Made by a program: the position numbers and the translations under genes | Part shown: positions 29,026-37,563 of the stretch, piece by piece | How positions within the stretch are numbered: position 1 is the first letter of the stretch | How the letters are laid out: each line of letters begins with the position of its first letter | Notes under the pieces: model-generated | What the model was told of the DNA's origin: nothing | Databases searched by the model: none | What the model saw: the letters and a program-made list of their open reading frames with translations, nothing else | Assembly (NCBI RefSeq): GCF_016904675.1 | Contig: NZ_CP070228.1 | Location: 496,001-560,000, forward strand | DNA: 64,000 nucleotides | Direction of reading: 5' to 3' | DNA from: Arcanobacterium phocisimile | Lineage (GTDB): Bacteria > Actinomycetota > Actinomycetes > Actinomycetales > Actinomycetaceae

Positions 29026-30459
29026 GTGGTGGAAAGTCGAATTGAAGAGGATCTTCTCGGAACCCGAGAGATTCCGAATGATGCATACTATGGGGTGCAC
29101 ACTCAGCGTGCGATGGAAAATTTTTGTTTCTCGGGCAAGACGATTAACGATGTTCCGGAACTGATACGCGGAATGGTCTATGTGAAGAAAGCTGAAGCAC
29201 TAGCTAACGGTGATGCTCGAGTCATTACTCGCCGTGTTTCACGCGCAATCGCTGATGCGTGCGACCTGATCTTGAACGACGGGCGATGCATGGACCAATT
29301 CCCGGTCGACGTCTTCCAAGGCGGTGCCGGCACCTCAGTTAATATGAACACCAACGAAGTTGTCGCGAATCTTGCGCTGGAACTCTTAGGCGAGCCCAAG
29401 GGGACTTACGACGTCGTCAATCCCAATGATCATGTGAACAAATCTCAGTCCACAAACGATGCGTATCCCACCGGATTCCGCATTGCAGTTTATACGATGA
29501 TTCATCAGCTCATGGAAGAAGTCGATCGGATGCAAACTGCGTTCGCGGCGGTTGGAGAGCGGTACTCTCACGTGCTGAAGATGGGACGTACACAGTTACA
29601 AGATGCGGTACCGATGACTGTTGGACAAGAGTTCGACGCATTTAGTGTGCTGATGTCTGAAGAGATTCGCAATTTGAATCGAGAATCTGAGTTACTACTT
29701 GAAGTGAATCTCGGTGCCACTGCGATCGGAACCAAGCTCAATACCCCCGATGATTTTCAAGAACGGGTTGTTCGCCGGCTAGCCGAAGTTACTGGGCTCG
29801 CTGTCACCGCCTCACCGAACCTTATCGAAGCAACTTCCGATACTGGTGCATATATTTCAATTCATTCTGCGCTCAAGCGTCTGGCGGTAAAGCTTTCTAC
29901 AATTTGTAATGATTTACGACTCTTGTCGTCTGGTCCGCGTGCTGGTTTGAATGAAATCAACTTACCGGAAATGCAGGCGGGGTCGTCGATTATGCCGGCC
30001 AAGGTTAATCCAGTTATCCCGGAGGTAGTCAATCAGATTTGTTTCAAAGTCATCGGAAACGACACCACGGTCATGATGGCCTCGGAAGCGGGACAGCTGC
30101 AACTGAATGTGATGGAACCGGTTATTGGGCAAGCAATTTTTGAGTCGATTTCATTGCTCACTCGCGCACTGGTGACTTTGCGCGAGCGCTGTGTTGATGG
30201 CATCACGGTCAATGAAGATATCTGTATGAGTTACGTGATGAATTCTATTGGTCTTGTCACATACTTAAATGACATCATTGGTCATCATAACGGTGATCTG
30301 ATTGGGAAAGAGGCTGCACGAACTGGAAAGTCTGTGCGTGAAATCGTGCTAGAACGCGGTTTATTAAGCGAGGCTGACCTAGATCGTGCATTGTCGGTGG
30401 AGAATTTGATGAAGCCGAAGTATATGGGGCAGATGTTTTCTGAGGACGAAGGAATTTAG
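29026..30459 (+). CDS. aspA: aspartate ammonia-lyase
   Basis: 477 residues. Deaminates aspartate to fumarate and ammonia. Seen: N-terminal [26 protein letters not shown]-like [13 protein letters not shown], the [17 protein letters not shown] block, and the mobile active-site loop [11 protein letters not shown] at about 319-329. Aspartase rather than fumarase is supported by the full sequence style ([13 protein letters not shown]), though these families are close. GTG 29026 or 29029 follows AAGGAG at good spacing. Divergent from an AAE carrier, so import of aspartate and output of fumarate/succinate are likely linked. Confidence 0.92.
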   Translation: MVESRIEEDLLGTREIPNDAYYGVHTQRAMENFCFSGKTINDVPELIRGMVYVKKAEALANGDARVITRRVSRAIADACDLILNDGRCMDQFPVDVFQGGAGTSVNMNTNEVVANLALELLGEPKGTYDVVNPNDHVNKSQSTNDAYPTGFRIAVYTMIHQLMEEVDRMQTAFAAVGERYSHVLKMGRTQLQDAVPMTVGQEFDAFSVLMSEEIRNLNRESELLLEVNLGATAIGTKLNTPDDFQERVVRRLAEVTGLAVTASPNLIEATSDTGAYISIHSALKRLAVKLSTICNDLRLLSSGPRAGLNEINLPEMQAGSSIMPAKVNPVIPEVVNQICFKVIGNDTTVMMASEAGQLQLNVMEPVIGQAIFESISLLTRALVTLRERCVDGITVNEDICMSYVMNSIGLVTYLNDIIGHHNGDLIGKEAARTGKSVREIVLERGLLSEADLDRALSVENLMKPKYMGQMFSEDEGI

Positions 30460-30535
30460 TCTCCAAGAGTTAAAACCTTTTTCGGGCGTACCATAGACGT
30501 ATCTATCGTTCATCAGGAACTGAAGGGAGCGGACT

Positions 30536-31690
30536 GTGGTACGCCGATTGACATCGTTGGAAGAGCAAGCCGGTAACCAGTGGCCAGGCGCTGAGGAATT
30601 GGCTTCACGCTATACGCAGCTTGCGCATCCGGGTGTTAAAAGCGCTGATGAATATGCCAGCTCGATGGAACGGTTGAATTTTGGTGCTGATTTTACTGAC
30701 TATATGGTGCGGGCTTCGTGGGATGAAACGCGTGGCTGGCATGGGCATGCCGTTGTTCCTTATGGTCCACTTGCGTTGGATCCTGCCGGTGCAGTCTTAC
30801 ATTATGGCCAAGAAGTTTTTGAAGGTTTAAAAGCTTATCGCCATGCTGATGGTTCGGTGTGGACCTTCCGGCCGGCCTATAATGCTGCGCGAATGAATGA
30901 GTCAAACAAACGGTTGATGATTCCGCAGTTCCCGATTGAAGATTTTTTGGCGTCGCTAGTGTGCCTTGTCCGCGCTGATCAACGGTGGGTTCCGCAGACG
31001 CCGGGTGCGTCGTTGTATTTGCGGCCGTTTATTTTTGCTTCGGAGGCGTTCTTAGGGGTGCGTGGGGCGCAACGTTTTGAATATGGTGTGGTTGCTTCCC
31101 CATCAGGACCATATTTTTCTGGTGGTTTGCAGCCGATTAACGTCTGGGTGGAGCGTGATCATCATCGTGCCGGCCCGGGCGGTATGGGTAGTGTGAAGAC
31201 TGGTGGTAATTATGCGGCGTCGTTCTTTGCGAAGAGTCATGCTAAAGAGCGCGGGTTCGACGAAGTCTTGTTTTTAGATGCGGCTACTAATTCGTATGTG
31301 GACGAGTTGGGCGCGATGAATGTTTTTGTTGTTATGGCAGACGGTTCTGTGCGGACGCCGGCGTTGTCTGGAACGATTTTGCCCGGTGCGACACGGTCGT
31401 CAATTTTGCAAATGCTTGACGACGACGGTGTGGTGGTTTCTGAGGAGCCGTTAGCTTTGGCTGAGATCTGGGAGGGGATTAAAGCCGGGGCTGTCGTGGA
31501 GATGTTTGCCTGTGGCACGGCTGCGACAGTGGTTCCGATTGGTTCGTTAACGTTAGGAGAAGAGCGAGTGGATTTGTCTTCTTCGTCGTTCTCGGAAAGT
31601 GTGTATGAGTCACTAACGGATATCCAGTTTGGGCGTACAAAAGACCGTTTTGGGTGGATGTATAAACTTGCTGACCCCGCGAAATTGTAG
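30536..31690 (+). CDS. ilvE: branched-chain amino acid aminotransferase
   Basis: 384 residues, fold-type IV PLP enzyme in the longer BCAT form found in Actinobacteria and eukaryotes. Transfers amino groups between Leu/Ile/Val and 2-oxoglutarate. Seen: GAVLHYGQEVFEGLKAYR, YLRPFIFASE, the PLP-binding lysine K221 in SVKTGGNYAAS, DEVLFLDA, DELGAMNVF and EMFACGTAATV. GTG start with AAGGGAG upstream. No ilv or leu biosynthetic gene is nearby. Stands alone between aspA and the formate-lyase locus. Confidence 0.95.
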   Translation: MVRRLTSLEEQAGNQWPGAEELASRYTQLAHPGVKSADEYASSMERLNFGADFTDYMVRASWDETRGWHGHAVVPYGPLALDPAGAVLHYGQEVFEGLKAYRHADGSVWTFRPAYNAARMNESNKRLMIPQFPIEDFLASLVCLVRADQRWVPQTPGASLYLRPFIFASEAFLGVRGAQRFEYGVVASPSGPYFSGGLQPINVWVERDHHRAGPGGMGSVKTGGNYAASFFAKSHAKERGFDEVLFLDAATNSYVDELGAMNVFVVMADGSVRTPALSGTILPGATRSSILQMLDDDGVVVSEEPLALAEIWEGIKAGAVVEMFACGTAATVVPIGSLTLGEERVDLSSSSFSESVYESLTDIQFGRTKDRFGWMYKLADPAKL

Positions 31691-31743
31691 TCGTTAACAT
31701 GACCAATTTTGGTGTGATGGTGAAACTTCAATTCTGCAATATG

Positions 31744-31843
31744 GGGACTTTAGTCCCTTAGTTTGAGTGACTGTGAGGAGGGCTACCGTCTCTTTTCAGC
31801 CGATAGCTTTTTTAGGTGAGAATATCGGCTAATAAGGGACTAA
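31744..31843. repeat. inverted TTAGTCCCTTA repeats upstream of pflB
   Basis: TTAGTCCCTTA at 31750-31760 recurs inverted as TAAGGGACTAA at 31833-31843. The first copy is itself part of a small palindrome, GGGACT/AGTCCC (31744-31757). Between them AGCCGATA (31798-31805) pairs with TATCGGCT (31823-31830). These lie 100-200 bp before pflB, so they may be operators, a terminator of ilvE, or both. Confidence 0.5.
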
Positions 31844-31948
31844 TCTAGAAGTAGCGCCAGCAGTCAGTTGCTGGGGAATAAGAGCGGTCAGTGTGGACTG
31901 ACTTATAACGAAAGTCCCGTTGGCTGCAATGAAAAGGAGTAGTAAACC

Positions 31949-34036
31949 GTGACTCAAACAGCCGAAACTGCTACACATCCTGAGTGGGAAGGCTTCAAGG
32001 GCGGAATTTGGCAAGATGCCATTGACGTTCGTGACTTCATTCAGAAGAACTACACCCCTTACGAGGGTGATTCTGAGTTTCTTGCAGGTGAGACAGCGAA
32101 GACTCGCCGTGTGTGGGAAACCTTGGAAGAGAAGTACCTTTCCGTTGAGCGTAAGAAGCGCGTCTACGACGTTGATGTAGATACTCCGGCAGACGTTGAT
32201 GCGTTTGACCCGGGCTACATTTCTGAAGATGACAACGTGATCGTCGGTCTACAGACTGATGAGCCACTCAAGCGTGCGATGATGCCCAATGGTGGATGGC
32301 GCATGGTTGAGACCGCTATCAAGGAAGCGGGCAAGGAGCCAAACCCAGAAGTGAAGGAAATCTTCACCAAGTACCGCAAGACTCACAACGATGGTGTCTT
32401 CGATATTTACACCCCACGTATTCGTGCGGCGCGTTCATCCCACATCATCACCGGTCTTCCAGATGCCTACGGCCGTGGCCGCATCATTGGCGATTACCGT
32501 CGAGTTGCGCTTTACGGTGTTGACTACCTGATTGAAGAGAAGAGCAAGGATAAGGATCTTTACGCCGATCAGCCATTCAGCCAGGATTGGGCACGTAACC
32601 GTGAAGAGATCTCTGAGCAGATCAAGGCTTTGAAGAAGCTCAAGAACATGGCTTCTAGCTATGGCTTCGATATTTCTCGTCCAGCAAAGACTGCTCAGGA
32701 AGCTGTTCAGTGGACCTACTTCGGTTATCTCGCTTCCGTCAAGTCGCAGGACGGCGCGGCTATGTCCTTCGGTCGTCTCTCGGCATTCTTCGATATCTAC
32801 TTCGAGCGTGATCTCGCAGCTGGCCGTATCACCGAAGAGGACGCTCAGGAAATCATCGATCAGCTGGTTATCAAGCTACGTATCGTTCGCTTCTTGCGCA
32901 CCACCGCGTACGATGAGATCTTCTCTGGCGACCCATACTGGGCAACCTGGTCAGACGGCGGTTTCGGTGAAGACGGCCGTCCGCTCGTTACCAAGACCTC
33001 CTTCCGTTTGCTCCAGACTCTCGTAAACCTTGGTCCTGCACCAGAACCAAACATTACAATCTTCTGGTCGGATAAGCTCCCAATGGGCTACAAGCGCTTC
33101 TGTGCTCGCGTTTCAATCGAGACCTCATCGATTCAGTACGAAGCTGATGAGCAGATTCGTGGCTACTGGGGTGACGACGCCGCAATTGCTTGCTGTGTTT
33201 CGCCTATGGCTGTTGGAAAGCAGATGCAGTTCTTCGGCGCTCGCGTTAATGCTGCTAAGGCTTTGCTCTACTCGCTTAACGGTGGTCGTGATGAAATGAC
33301 CGGTAAGCAGGTTGTTGAAGGCTATGAACCAATCAAGGGCGATGGTCCACTCGACTTCGACGAAGTTTGGGCAAAGTATGAAGACATGCTCGATTGGGTT
33401 GTGGGTACTTACGTTGAAGCTCTCAACATTATTCACTACAGCCACGACAAGTATGCATACGAAGCTATGGAAATGGCCTTGCACGATTCTGAGATCGTAC
33501 GCACCATGGGTTGCGGTATCGCTGGTTTGTCCATCGTTGCTGACTCCCTGGCGGCAATTAAGTATGCAACCGTTACGCCAATCCGCGATGAGACCGGTTT
33601 GATCGTTGACTACAAGACCGAAGGTGACTTCCCAACTTACGGCAACGACGATGATCGCGCAGACGATATTGCTGCGACAATCGTTCACACCGTTATGGAG
33701 AAGATTAAGCGCATTCCGATGTATCGCAATGCGATCCCAACCCAATCAGTTCTTACCATCACTTCTAATGTTGTATATGGTAAGGCAACTGGTAACTTCC
33801 CGTCTGGCCACCGCGCAGGTACCCCATTCGCTCCGGGTGCAAACCCAGAGAACGGTATGGATACCCACGGCATGCTAGCCTCGATGCTTTCCGTTGGAAA
33901 GTTGCACTACAAGGATGCTCTTGATGGCATTTCCTTGACAAACACTATCGTCCCATCGTCCCTTGGCCGTGACTTGGCCGAGCAGGTCGATAACTTGGTT
34001 GGCATCATGGATGCTGGCTTCATCAAGAAGGGCTGA
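31949..34036 (+). CDS. pflB: pyruvate formate-lyase catalytic subunit lacking the glycyl-radical domain
   Basis: 695 residues; usual PFL has about 755. Cleaves pyruvate with CoA to acetyl-CoA and formate by radical chemistry. Seen: the core barrel, and the two catalytic cysteines C415-C416 (AIACCVSPM). The protein stops at [26 protein letters not shown], just where E. coli PFL continues into the C-terminal glycyl-radical region. That region is encoded by the next gene as a free 82-residue protein. There is no frameshift scar: a real stop, a 46-bp gap and a new ribosome-binding site. GTG start after AAAGGAG. Codon use suggests high expression. Confidence 0.93.
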   Translation: MTQTAETATHPEWEGFKGGIWQDAIDVRDFIQKNYTPYEGDSEFLAGETAKTRRVWETLEEKYLSVERKKRVYDVDVDTPADVDAFDPGYISEDDNVIVGLQTDEPLKRAMMPNGGWRMVETAIKEAGKEPNPEVKEIFTKYRKTHNDGVFDIYTPRIRAARSSHIITGLPDAYGRGRIIGDYRRVALYGVDYLIEEKSKDKDLYADQPFSQDWARNREEISEQIKALKKLKNMASSYGFDISRPAKTAQEAVQWTYFGYLASVKSQDGAAMSFGRLSAFFDIYFERDLAAGRITEEDAQEIIDQLVIKLRIVRFLRTTAYDEIFSGDPYWATWSDGGFGEDGRPLVTKTSFRLLQTLVNLGPAPEPNITIFWSDKLPMGYKRFCARVSIETSSIQYEADEQIRGYWGDDAAIACCVSPMAVGKQMQFFGARVNAAKALLYSLNGGRDEMTGKQVVEGYEPIKGDGPLDFDEVWAKYEDMLDWVVGTYVEALNIIHYSHDKYAYEAMEMALHDSEIVRTMGCGIAGLSIVADSLAAIKYATVTPIRDETGLIVDYKTEGDFPTYGNDDDRADDIAATIVHTVMEKIKRIPMYRNAIPTQSVLTITSNVVYGKATGNFPSGHRAGTPFAPGANPENGMDTHGMLASMLSVGKLHYKDALDGISLTNTIVPSSLGRDLAEQVDNLVGIMDAGFIKKG

Positions 34037-34082
34037 CGCCCAGTTTCGCTCAACGAAACAAACCCTACGAAAGGAAATTATT

Positions 34083-34331
34083 ATGGCTACTTCGTACGAA
34101 GAGCGTCTCGAATCGATGAAGGCACAGCGCGCTGCAAAGGGTGGCGTACAGGGCCTTTACCACGCAAACATCAACGTGCTCAACCGTGACACCCTCGAGG
34201 ACGCAATGGAGCACCCAGAGAAGTACCCACAGCTGACCGTTCGCGTTTCTGGTTACGCAGTGAACTTTGTTCGCCTAACCCGTGAGCAGCAGCTCGACGT
34301 CATCTCCCGTACCTTCCACCAGGGTATGTGA
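34083..34331 (+). CDS. grcA: separate glycyl-radical subunit (GrcA/YfiD-like) of pyruvate formate-lyase
   Basis: 82 residues matching the last part of pyruvate formate-lyase: [20 protein letters not shown], then [13 protein letters not shown] with the radical glycine G57, and [15 protein letters not shown] at the C-terminus. In E. coli a similar free protein, GrcA/YfiD, replaces an oxygen-damaged PFL tail; T4 phage has one too. Here the main PFL lacks its own tail, so this protein should be an obligate subunit. AAAGGAAATTATT precedes the ATG. Located between pflB and pflA, giving the order catalytic subunit, radical subunit, activase. Confidence 0.92.
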   Translation: MATSYEERLESMKAQRAAKGGVQGLYHANINVLNRDTLEDAMEHPEKYPQLTVRVSGYAVNFVRLTREQQLDVISRTFHQGM

Positions 34332-34359
34332 GATCCCCGTTTAAGGATTGATCTGCTAT

Positions 34360-35286
34360 ATGACGACATCTACTGCACACCCTAGCGTCGAAGAATTTGA
34401 CGCTACCCGGTATTGGGGCTCCGAAGGGAGCACCGGCGAATATCGCCCCCAACCAATCGAAGATGAAGTCCCACGTTTAAGTGGAGCAGGTCTTGACGGA
34501 GTTTCCCTGGCAGGGCCGATGTCACACCATGAACATGTTTCTGGTGTGCAAGCAGGTGACATCGGCTCTGTCCACTCCTGGGAACTCGTCACGGCAGTAG
34601 ATGGTCCGGGCACACGACTAACAACCTTCTTTGCAGGTTGCCCGTTGCGGTGTTTATACTGCCATAACCCTGACACCTTGAAAATGAAAGAGGGTACAGC
34701 GGTTCGTACCGCTGATATGCTCGAAAAGATTTCTCGTTACAAGGCTGTATTTACGGTGTCGAAGGGCGGTGTCACCTTCTCTGGGGGTGAACCAATGATG
34801 CAGCCAAAATTCCTTGCTAAGTTATTGCAGGGCTGTAAGGATATGGGTATCCATACAGCAGTCGATTCGTCTGGTTTCTTGGGCACAAATATGACTGACG
34901 AGATGCTCGATAATGTCGACTTATTCTTACTCGACGTGAAGTCAGGTATCCCAGATTTCTATAAGCGCACAACTGGTCGTGATCTTGAGCCTACGTTGAA
35001 ATTTGGCCAGCGTCTTGTGGAGCGCGGAAATAAGATTTGGATTCGTTTCGTGCTCGTTCCGGGGCTAACTGATGATCCGGAGAACGTTGAAGCAGTGGCC
35101 GACATTGTTTCTAGCTGGTCCTCGAGTGTTGAGCGCGTTGAAGTTCTCCCGTTCCATCAAATGGCTCGTGACAAGTGGGCGTCGCTCGGTTTGGAATATC
35201 AACTTAACGACGTTGAACCACCGTCGAAGGAAGCAACCGAAGCGGTACGTGAGGTATTCCGTAGCCGCGGGCTAACCGTTTTCTAA
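34360..35286 (+). CDS. pflA: pyruvate formate-lyase activating enzyme (radical SAM)
   Basis: 308 residues; typical PflA is about 246. It uses S-adenosylmethionine and a [4Fe-4S] cluster to generate the glycyl radical, here on the separate 82-residue subunit. Seen: C94-x3-C98-x2-C101 (GCPLRCLYCHNP), GGVTFSGGEPMMQ, VDSSGF, DVKSGIPDFYKRTTGR and ERVEVLPFHQMARDKW. About 67 residues precede the usual IGSVHSWE start and include a histidine-rich MSHHEHV; this extension is unusual. ATG 34360 is 28 nt after the upstream stop; TTG 34348 is an unlikely alternative. Probably cotranscribed with the two pfl genes. Confidence 0.94.
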   Translation: MTTSTAHPSVEEFDATRYWGSEGSTGEYRPQPIEDEVPRLSGAGLDGVSLAGPMSHHEHVSGVQAGDIGSVHSWELVTAVDGPGTRLTTFFAGCPLRCLYCHNPDTLKMKEGTAVRTADMLEKISRYKAVFTVSKGGVTFSGGEPMMQPKFLAKLLQGCKDMGIHTAVDSSGFLGTNMTDEMLDNVDLFLLDVKSGIPDFYKRTTGRDLEPTLKFGQRLVERGNKIWIRFVLVPGLTDDPENVEAVADIVSSWSSSVERVEVLPFHQMARDKWASLGLEYQLNDVEPPSKEATEAVREVFRSRGLTVF

Positions 35287-35304
35287 CTCCTCTCTTTAGG
35301 CTCG

Positions 35305-35324
35305 CGTAACCGAAGAAGGTTACG
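35305..35324 (+). terminator. weak hairpin after pflA
   Basis: CGTAACC (35305-35311) pairs with GGTTACG (35318-35324). It lacks a following T-run but is the only hairpin close to the pflA stop. Two direct copies of GTCTTACGTA follow at about 35334 and 35351. Confidence 0.35.
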
Positions 35325-35381
35325 TAATCCTTGGTCTTACGTAAATATTAGTCTTACGTATTTATACTGGCCATTGAGCTC

Positions 35382-35834
35382 TCATTGAGATCTATGCGCT
35401 AGAGGATCTCGTAAGACTGCCAGTTCCTCTTTTGAGGGCTCCCATGTCAGAGGCTCAAGGAGCGGAATTCCAGTCGACGTGATATACGGATAATTCTCAT
35501 AAACAAAAAATTTTACTGTTGTTTCTTTCCTATCGGCACGAAGATGCGTGATTTCATACGTGTATTTTGTGCGCGCACCTTCTGGAACCTCTCTGGTTAG
35601 CCCGGCAAAGGCATCTTCGTCGGCATCGGAGGCAACGATATTTGCAAGTAAGGTTGAGAAAAACTCGAGATCTTTTCGCGCTGTGAACGTGGCGATCTTT
35701 TGCCCATCAGCATCAAATACAGTGATGTTATCGGATGTATTCTCTTGATATTCTGCATGCGTAGCAGACGAACAAGCAGTGAAAAGCAAGACAGACACGA
35801 CAAACGGTATCGAGAATCTAGTAACTCTGTTCAT
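35382..35834 (-). CDS. putative lipoprotein of unknown function
   Basis: 150 residues with a lipoprotein signal peptide: basic start MNRVTR, a hydrophobic stretch and lipobox LFTACSS, so the mature protein should begin at the cysteine (about residue 21) and be anchored to the outer face of the membrane. The remainder is hydrophilic with strands around ITVFDADGQKIATF and TVKFFVYENYPYI. No family recognised. TAGACT (35841-35846 on the minus strand) ends exactly 6 nt before ATG, indicating a leaderless mRNA. Neighbours give no hint of function. Confidence 0.75.
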   Translation of the reverse strand: MNRVTRFSIPFVVSVLLFTACSSATHAEYQENTSDNITVFDADGQKIATFTARKDLEFFSTLLANIVASDADEDAFAGLTREVPEGARTKYTYEITHLRADRKETTVKFFVYENYPYITSTGIPLLEPLTWEPSKEELAVLRDPLAHRSQ

Positions 35835-35865
35835 GCTTGCAGTCTACTCTCGGCCAGAATGACGC

Positions 35866-35937
35866 GCATACAGTTTGCATTTTTCGCATTAACAGGCCAA
35901 CTACGGCGTAAATGTTGTAATTATGCAAACCGTATGC
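35866..35937. repeat. 15-bp inverted repeat with 42-bp spacer
   Basis: GCATACAGTTTGCAT (35866-35880) recurs inverted with one mismatch as ATGCAAACCGTATGC (35923-35937). It lies between the lipoprotein gene and the end of the MerR gene. It might be an unusual terminator of the MerR gene, a regulator site for the lipoprotein, or a small mobile-repeat remnant. Confidence 0.5.
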
Positions 35938-35951
35938 ACGCGCATGTAAGA

Positions 35952-36749
35952 CTACTCCCAGATGCAGGCAGCTGGATCTACGCCATTTGCCTGTGAATTA
36001 ACGGCAATGGCATCAGCTAGCCATTGAGCTAAACCTTCCTGCTGATTATCGTAGTATTCACGGAAGCGTTCGTCGTTAATGTATCCACGAGAGAGAATGT
36101 AATACTTCGCGTGGGTCACCGGGAAGAACGTGCTGAGCACTTGACGATGTTCTTCAACTAGTCCTTGTGCTACAGAGCTATCTGAAGCTACAACATCACG
36201 TGCTGCAGCAGCGAGTTTTGTATCGATAGCGGTGAACTGAGCATGAACGGATGTCCATTCATTCGTAGTCCAGCGTTTTGTGCGATCTTCGCTTTCCTTC
36301 CAATCCGCAGAGCCTGAATATTTCTCTTCAGCTTCTTGTTGATATTCGGCGAAATTCGCCTGTCCCAGAATCTCACCGATCTGGTCTGGCGTCATAGGTT
36401 GTTTTTTCACAGTGTTCTCCATAAGAATGTCGATCGCCGCAATCATGTCAGCTAACTTGTGCTGCTGATTGACTAACGTTTCGCGTTGTTTGATCAAATG
36501 GTCAATCCCGCTGGAGTTCCCGTCAAGGAGAACTTTGATATCCGCTAATGCCATGCCCGTTGCGCGGTAAATCAGAATGTGCTGAATACGTTGGCAATCT
36601 GCTTCGGAATACAGCCGGTAATTAGACCAGGTCCGTTCTGCAGGTTGTAGCAATCCAGCCTGCTCCCAATGGTAGAGAGTACGCACTGTTACCTGGAATA
36701 GGTCAGCAACTTGGCCGACTGTATAACGGATATCATTCGCAGCGTTCAT
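35952..36749 (-). CDS. MerR-family regulator with TipAS-type effector domain
   Basis: 265 residues. An N-terminal MerR winged helix (about 5-75: YTVGQVADLFQVTVRTLYHWEQAGLLQP, YRLYSEADCQRIQ), a coiled-coil dimer helix (about 85-120) and a C-terminal helical TipAS-like domain (about 145-260; WTTNEWTSVHAQFTAI, YYILSRGYINDERFREYYD). TipA of Streptomyces binds thiopeptides through this domain and activates its own promoter. Start ATG 36749 lies 6 nt after a -10 in a promoter with a 19-bp spacer, so the mRNA is leaderless and autoregulated by promoter untwisting (inference from the family). Confidence 0.92.
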   Translation of the reverse strand: MNAANDIRYTVGQVADLFQVTVRTLYHWEQAGLLQPAERTWSNYRLYSEADCQRIQHILIYRATGMALADIKVLLDGNSSGIDHLIKQRETLVNQQHKLADMIAAIDILMENTVKKQPMTPDQIGEILGQANFAEYQQEAEEKYSGSADWKESEDRTKRWTTNEWTSVHAQFTAIDTKLAAAARDVVASDSSVAQGLVEEHRQVLSTFFPVTHAKYYILSRGYINDERFREYYDNQQEGLAQWLADAIAVNSQANGVDPAACIWE

Positions 36750-36755
36750 ACTATG

Positions 36756-36786
36756 ATTGTGAAGTATCACCCTGCGTGAGGGTCAA
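36756..36786 (-). promoter_or_regulatory. MerR-type promoter/operator with 19-bp spacer
   Basis: On the minus strand TTGACC (36781-36786) and CACAAT (36756-36761) are separated by 19 bp. The spacer contains the dyad ACCCT-N5-AGGGT (36769-36783 on the plus strand, beginning inside the -35). Over-long spacing with a central dyad is the signature of promoters activated by MerR-family proteins, and it drives the MerR gene itself. Confidence 0.75.
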
Positions 36787-36800
36787 GTTAAGAATCATGC

Positions 36801-37541
36801 TTATTGTGCCGGACGGGTACCGAAAATTGCTGTGCCGACGCGAACCACAGTAGAGCCTTCTTCGATCGCAATTCGCATATCGTTGCTCATGCCCATCGAG
36901 AGCACGCCGGCGTCGTCCAGCCCAGGAAGGTTGCGTATCTCCTCAGCTAGGCGCCGAGTGAGCACAAACGAGGAACGAATATCGGCCTCGGTGCCGCGAG
37001 CGCCAATCGTCATCACCCCAGCAATGCGCACAAAAGGCAGAGCCGATACGGTACGCGCTAATTCCACGAAATCTTCTGGGTGGCAGCCGAACTGTGTAGC
37101 TGCACCCGACGAATTCAGTTGTAGCAGCATCGGATACGGGCCACTGGCCTCACCGGAGGCCACTCGCGCTTCTTGCCGGCGATCAATCCGTTGGGCAGTC
37201 TTGAACGAATCAACTGTGTCAATCCGGTCCGCCCACCTCATCGCCGCCGAGAGTTTATTGGACTGTACATGGCCGATCACAGAGGTAAACGGCCTGATTT
37301 TCTGCGCGTGCAGGCCCGCAGTTGCCTCAGCAAGCTGATCAACCAGGTTGTGTCCCATCAAGGTGCCGCCTGCGCGATACGCCTCCACGAGACGGGGGAG
37401 CGGTTGATGTTTAGCAGCCAGTATTAAGTCCACATCACGCCCGTTGGTGTAGTGCGTAATCTGTTCACGTATGCGCCCGATGTTCTGCGCGATGCTTTCC
37501 AACCTGTGTTCACCTGCCTCTATGCTGCCCATGCTGCCCAA
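36801..37541 (-). CDS. YggS/PROSC-family PLP-binding protein
   Basis: 246 residues, alanine-racemase N-terminal-type barrel. PLP would be held by K44 in DLILAAKHQ; later signatures are FTSVIGHVQSNKLSAAMRWADRIDTVDS, LLQLNSS, VMTIG and LSMGMSNDMRIAIEEGSTVVRVGTAIFG. The family keeps vitamin B6 and amino-acid pools balanced and has no clear enzyme activity. The usual GENRVQE is GHNLVDQ here. Starts 22 bp after the helicase stop, so probably the second gene of that operon. A short repeat ATGGGCAGCATGGGCAGC at the 5' end offers two possible starts, 37541 and 37532. Confidence 0.88.
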   Translation of the reverse strand: MGSMGSIEAGEHRLESIAQNIGRIREQITHYTNGRDVDLILAAKHQPLPRLVEAYRAGGTLMGHNLVDQLAEATAGLHAQKIRPFTSVIGHVQSNKLSAAMRWADRIDTVDSFKTAQRIDRRQEARVASGEASGPYPMLLQLNSSGAATQFGCHPEDFVELARTVSALPFVRIAGVMTIGARGTEADIRSSFVLTRRLAEEIRNLPGLDDAGVLSMGMSNDMRIAIEEGSTVVRVGTAIFGTRPAQ

Positions 37542-37563
37542 ACCCTAGAAACATACCTGCGCG

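Noticed and set aside
31691-31948. Riboswitch upstream of pflB
   Set aside because: Hairpins and repeats are present but do not match any riboswitch core recognised by eye; described as possible operators instead.
33125-33745. 206-codon minus-strand ORF inside pflB
   Set aside because: Antisense shadow of a highly biased coding region.
31949-34331. PFL split interpreted as a frameshift or sequencing error
   Set aside because: The first protein ends at a natural stop, the second has its own AAAGGA site and ATG, and there is no leftover homologous sequence in the 46-bp gap in another frame.
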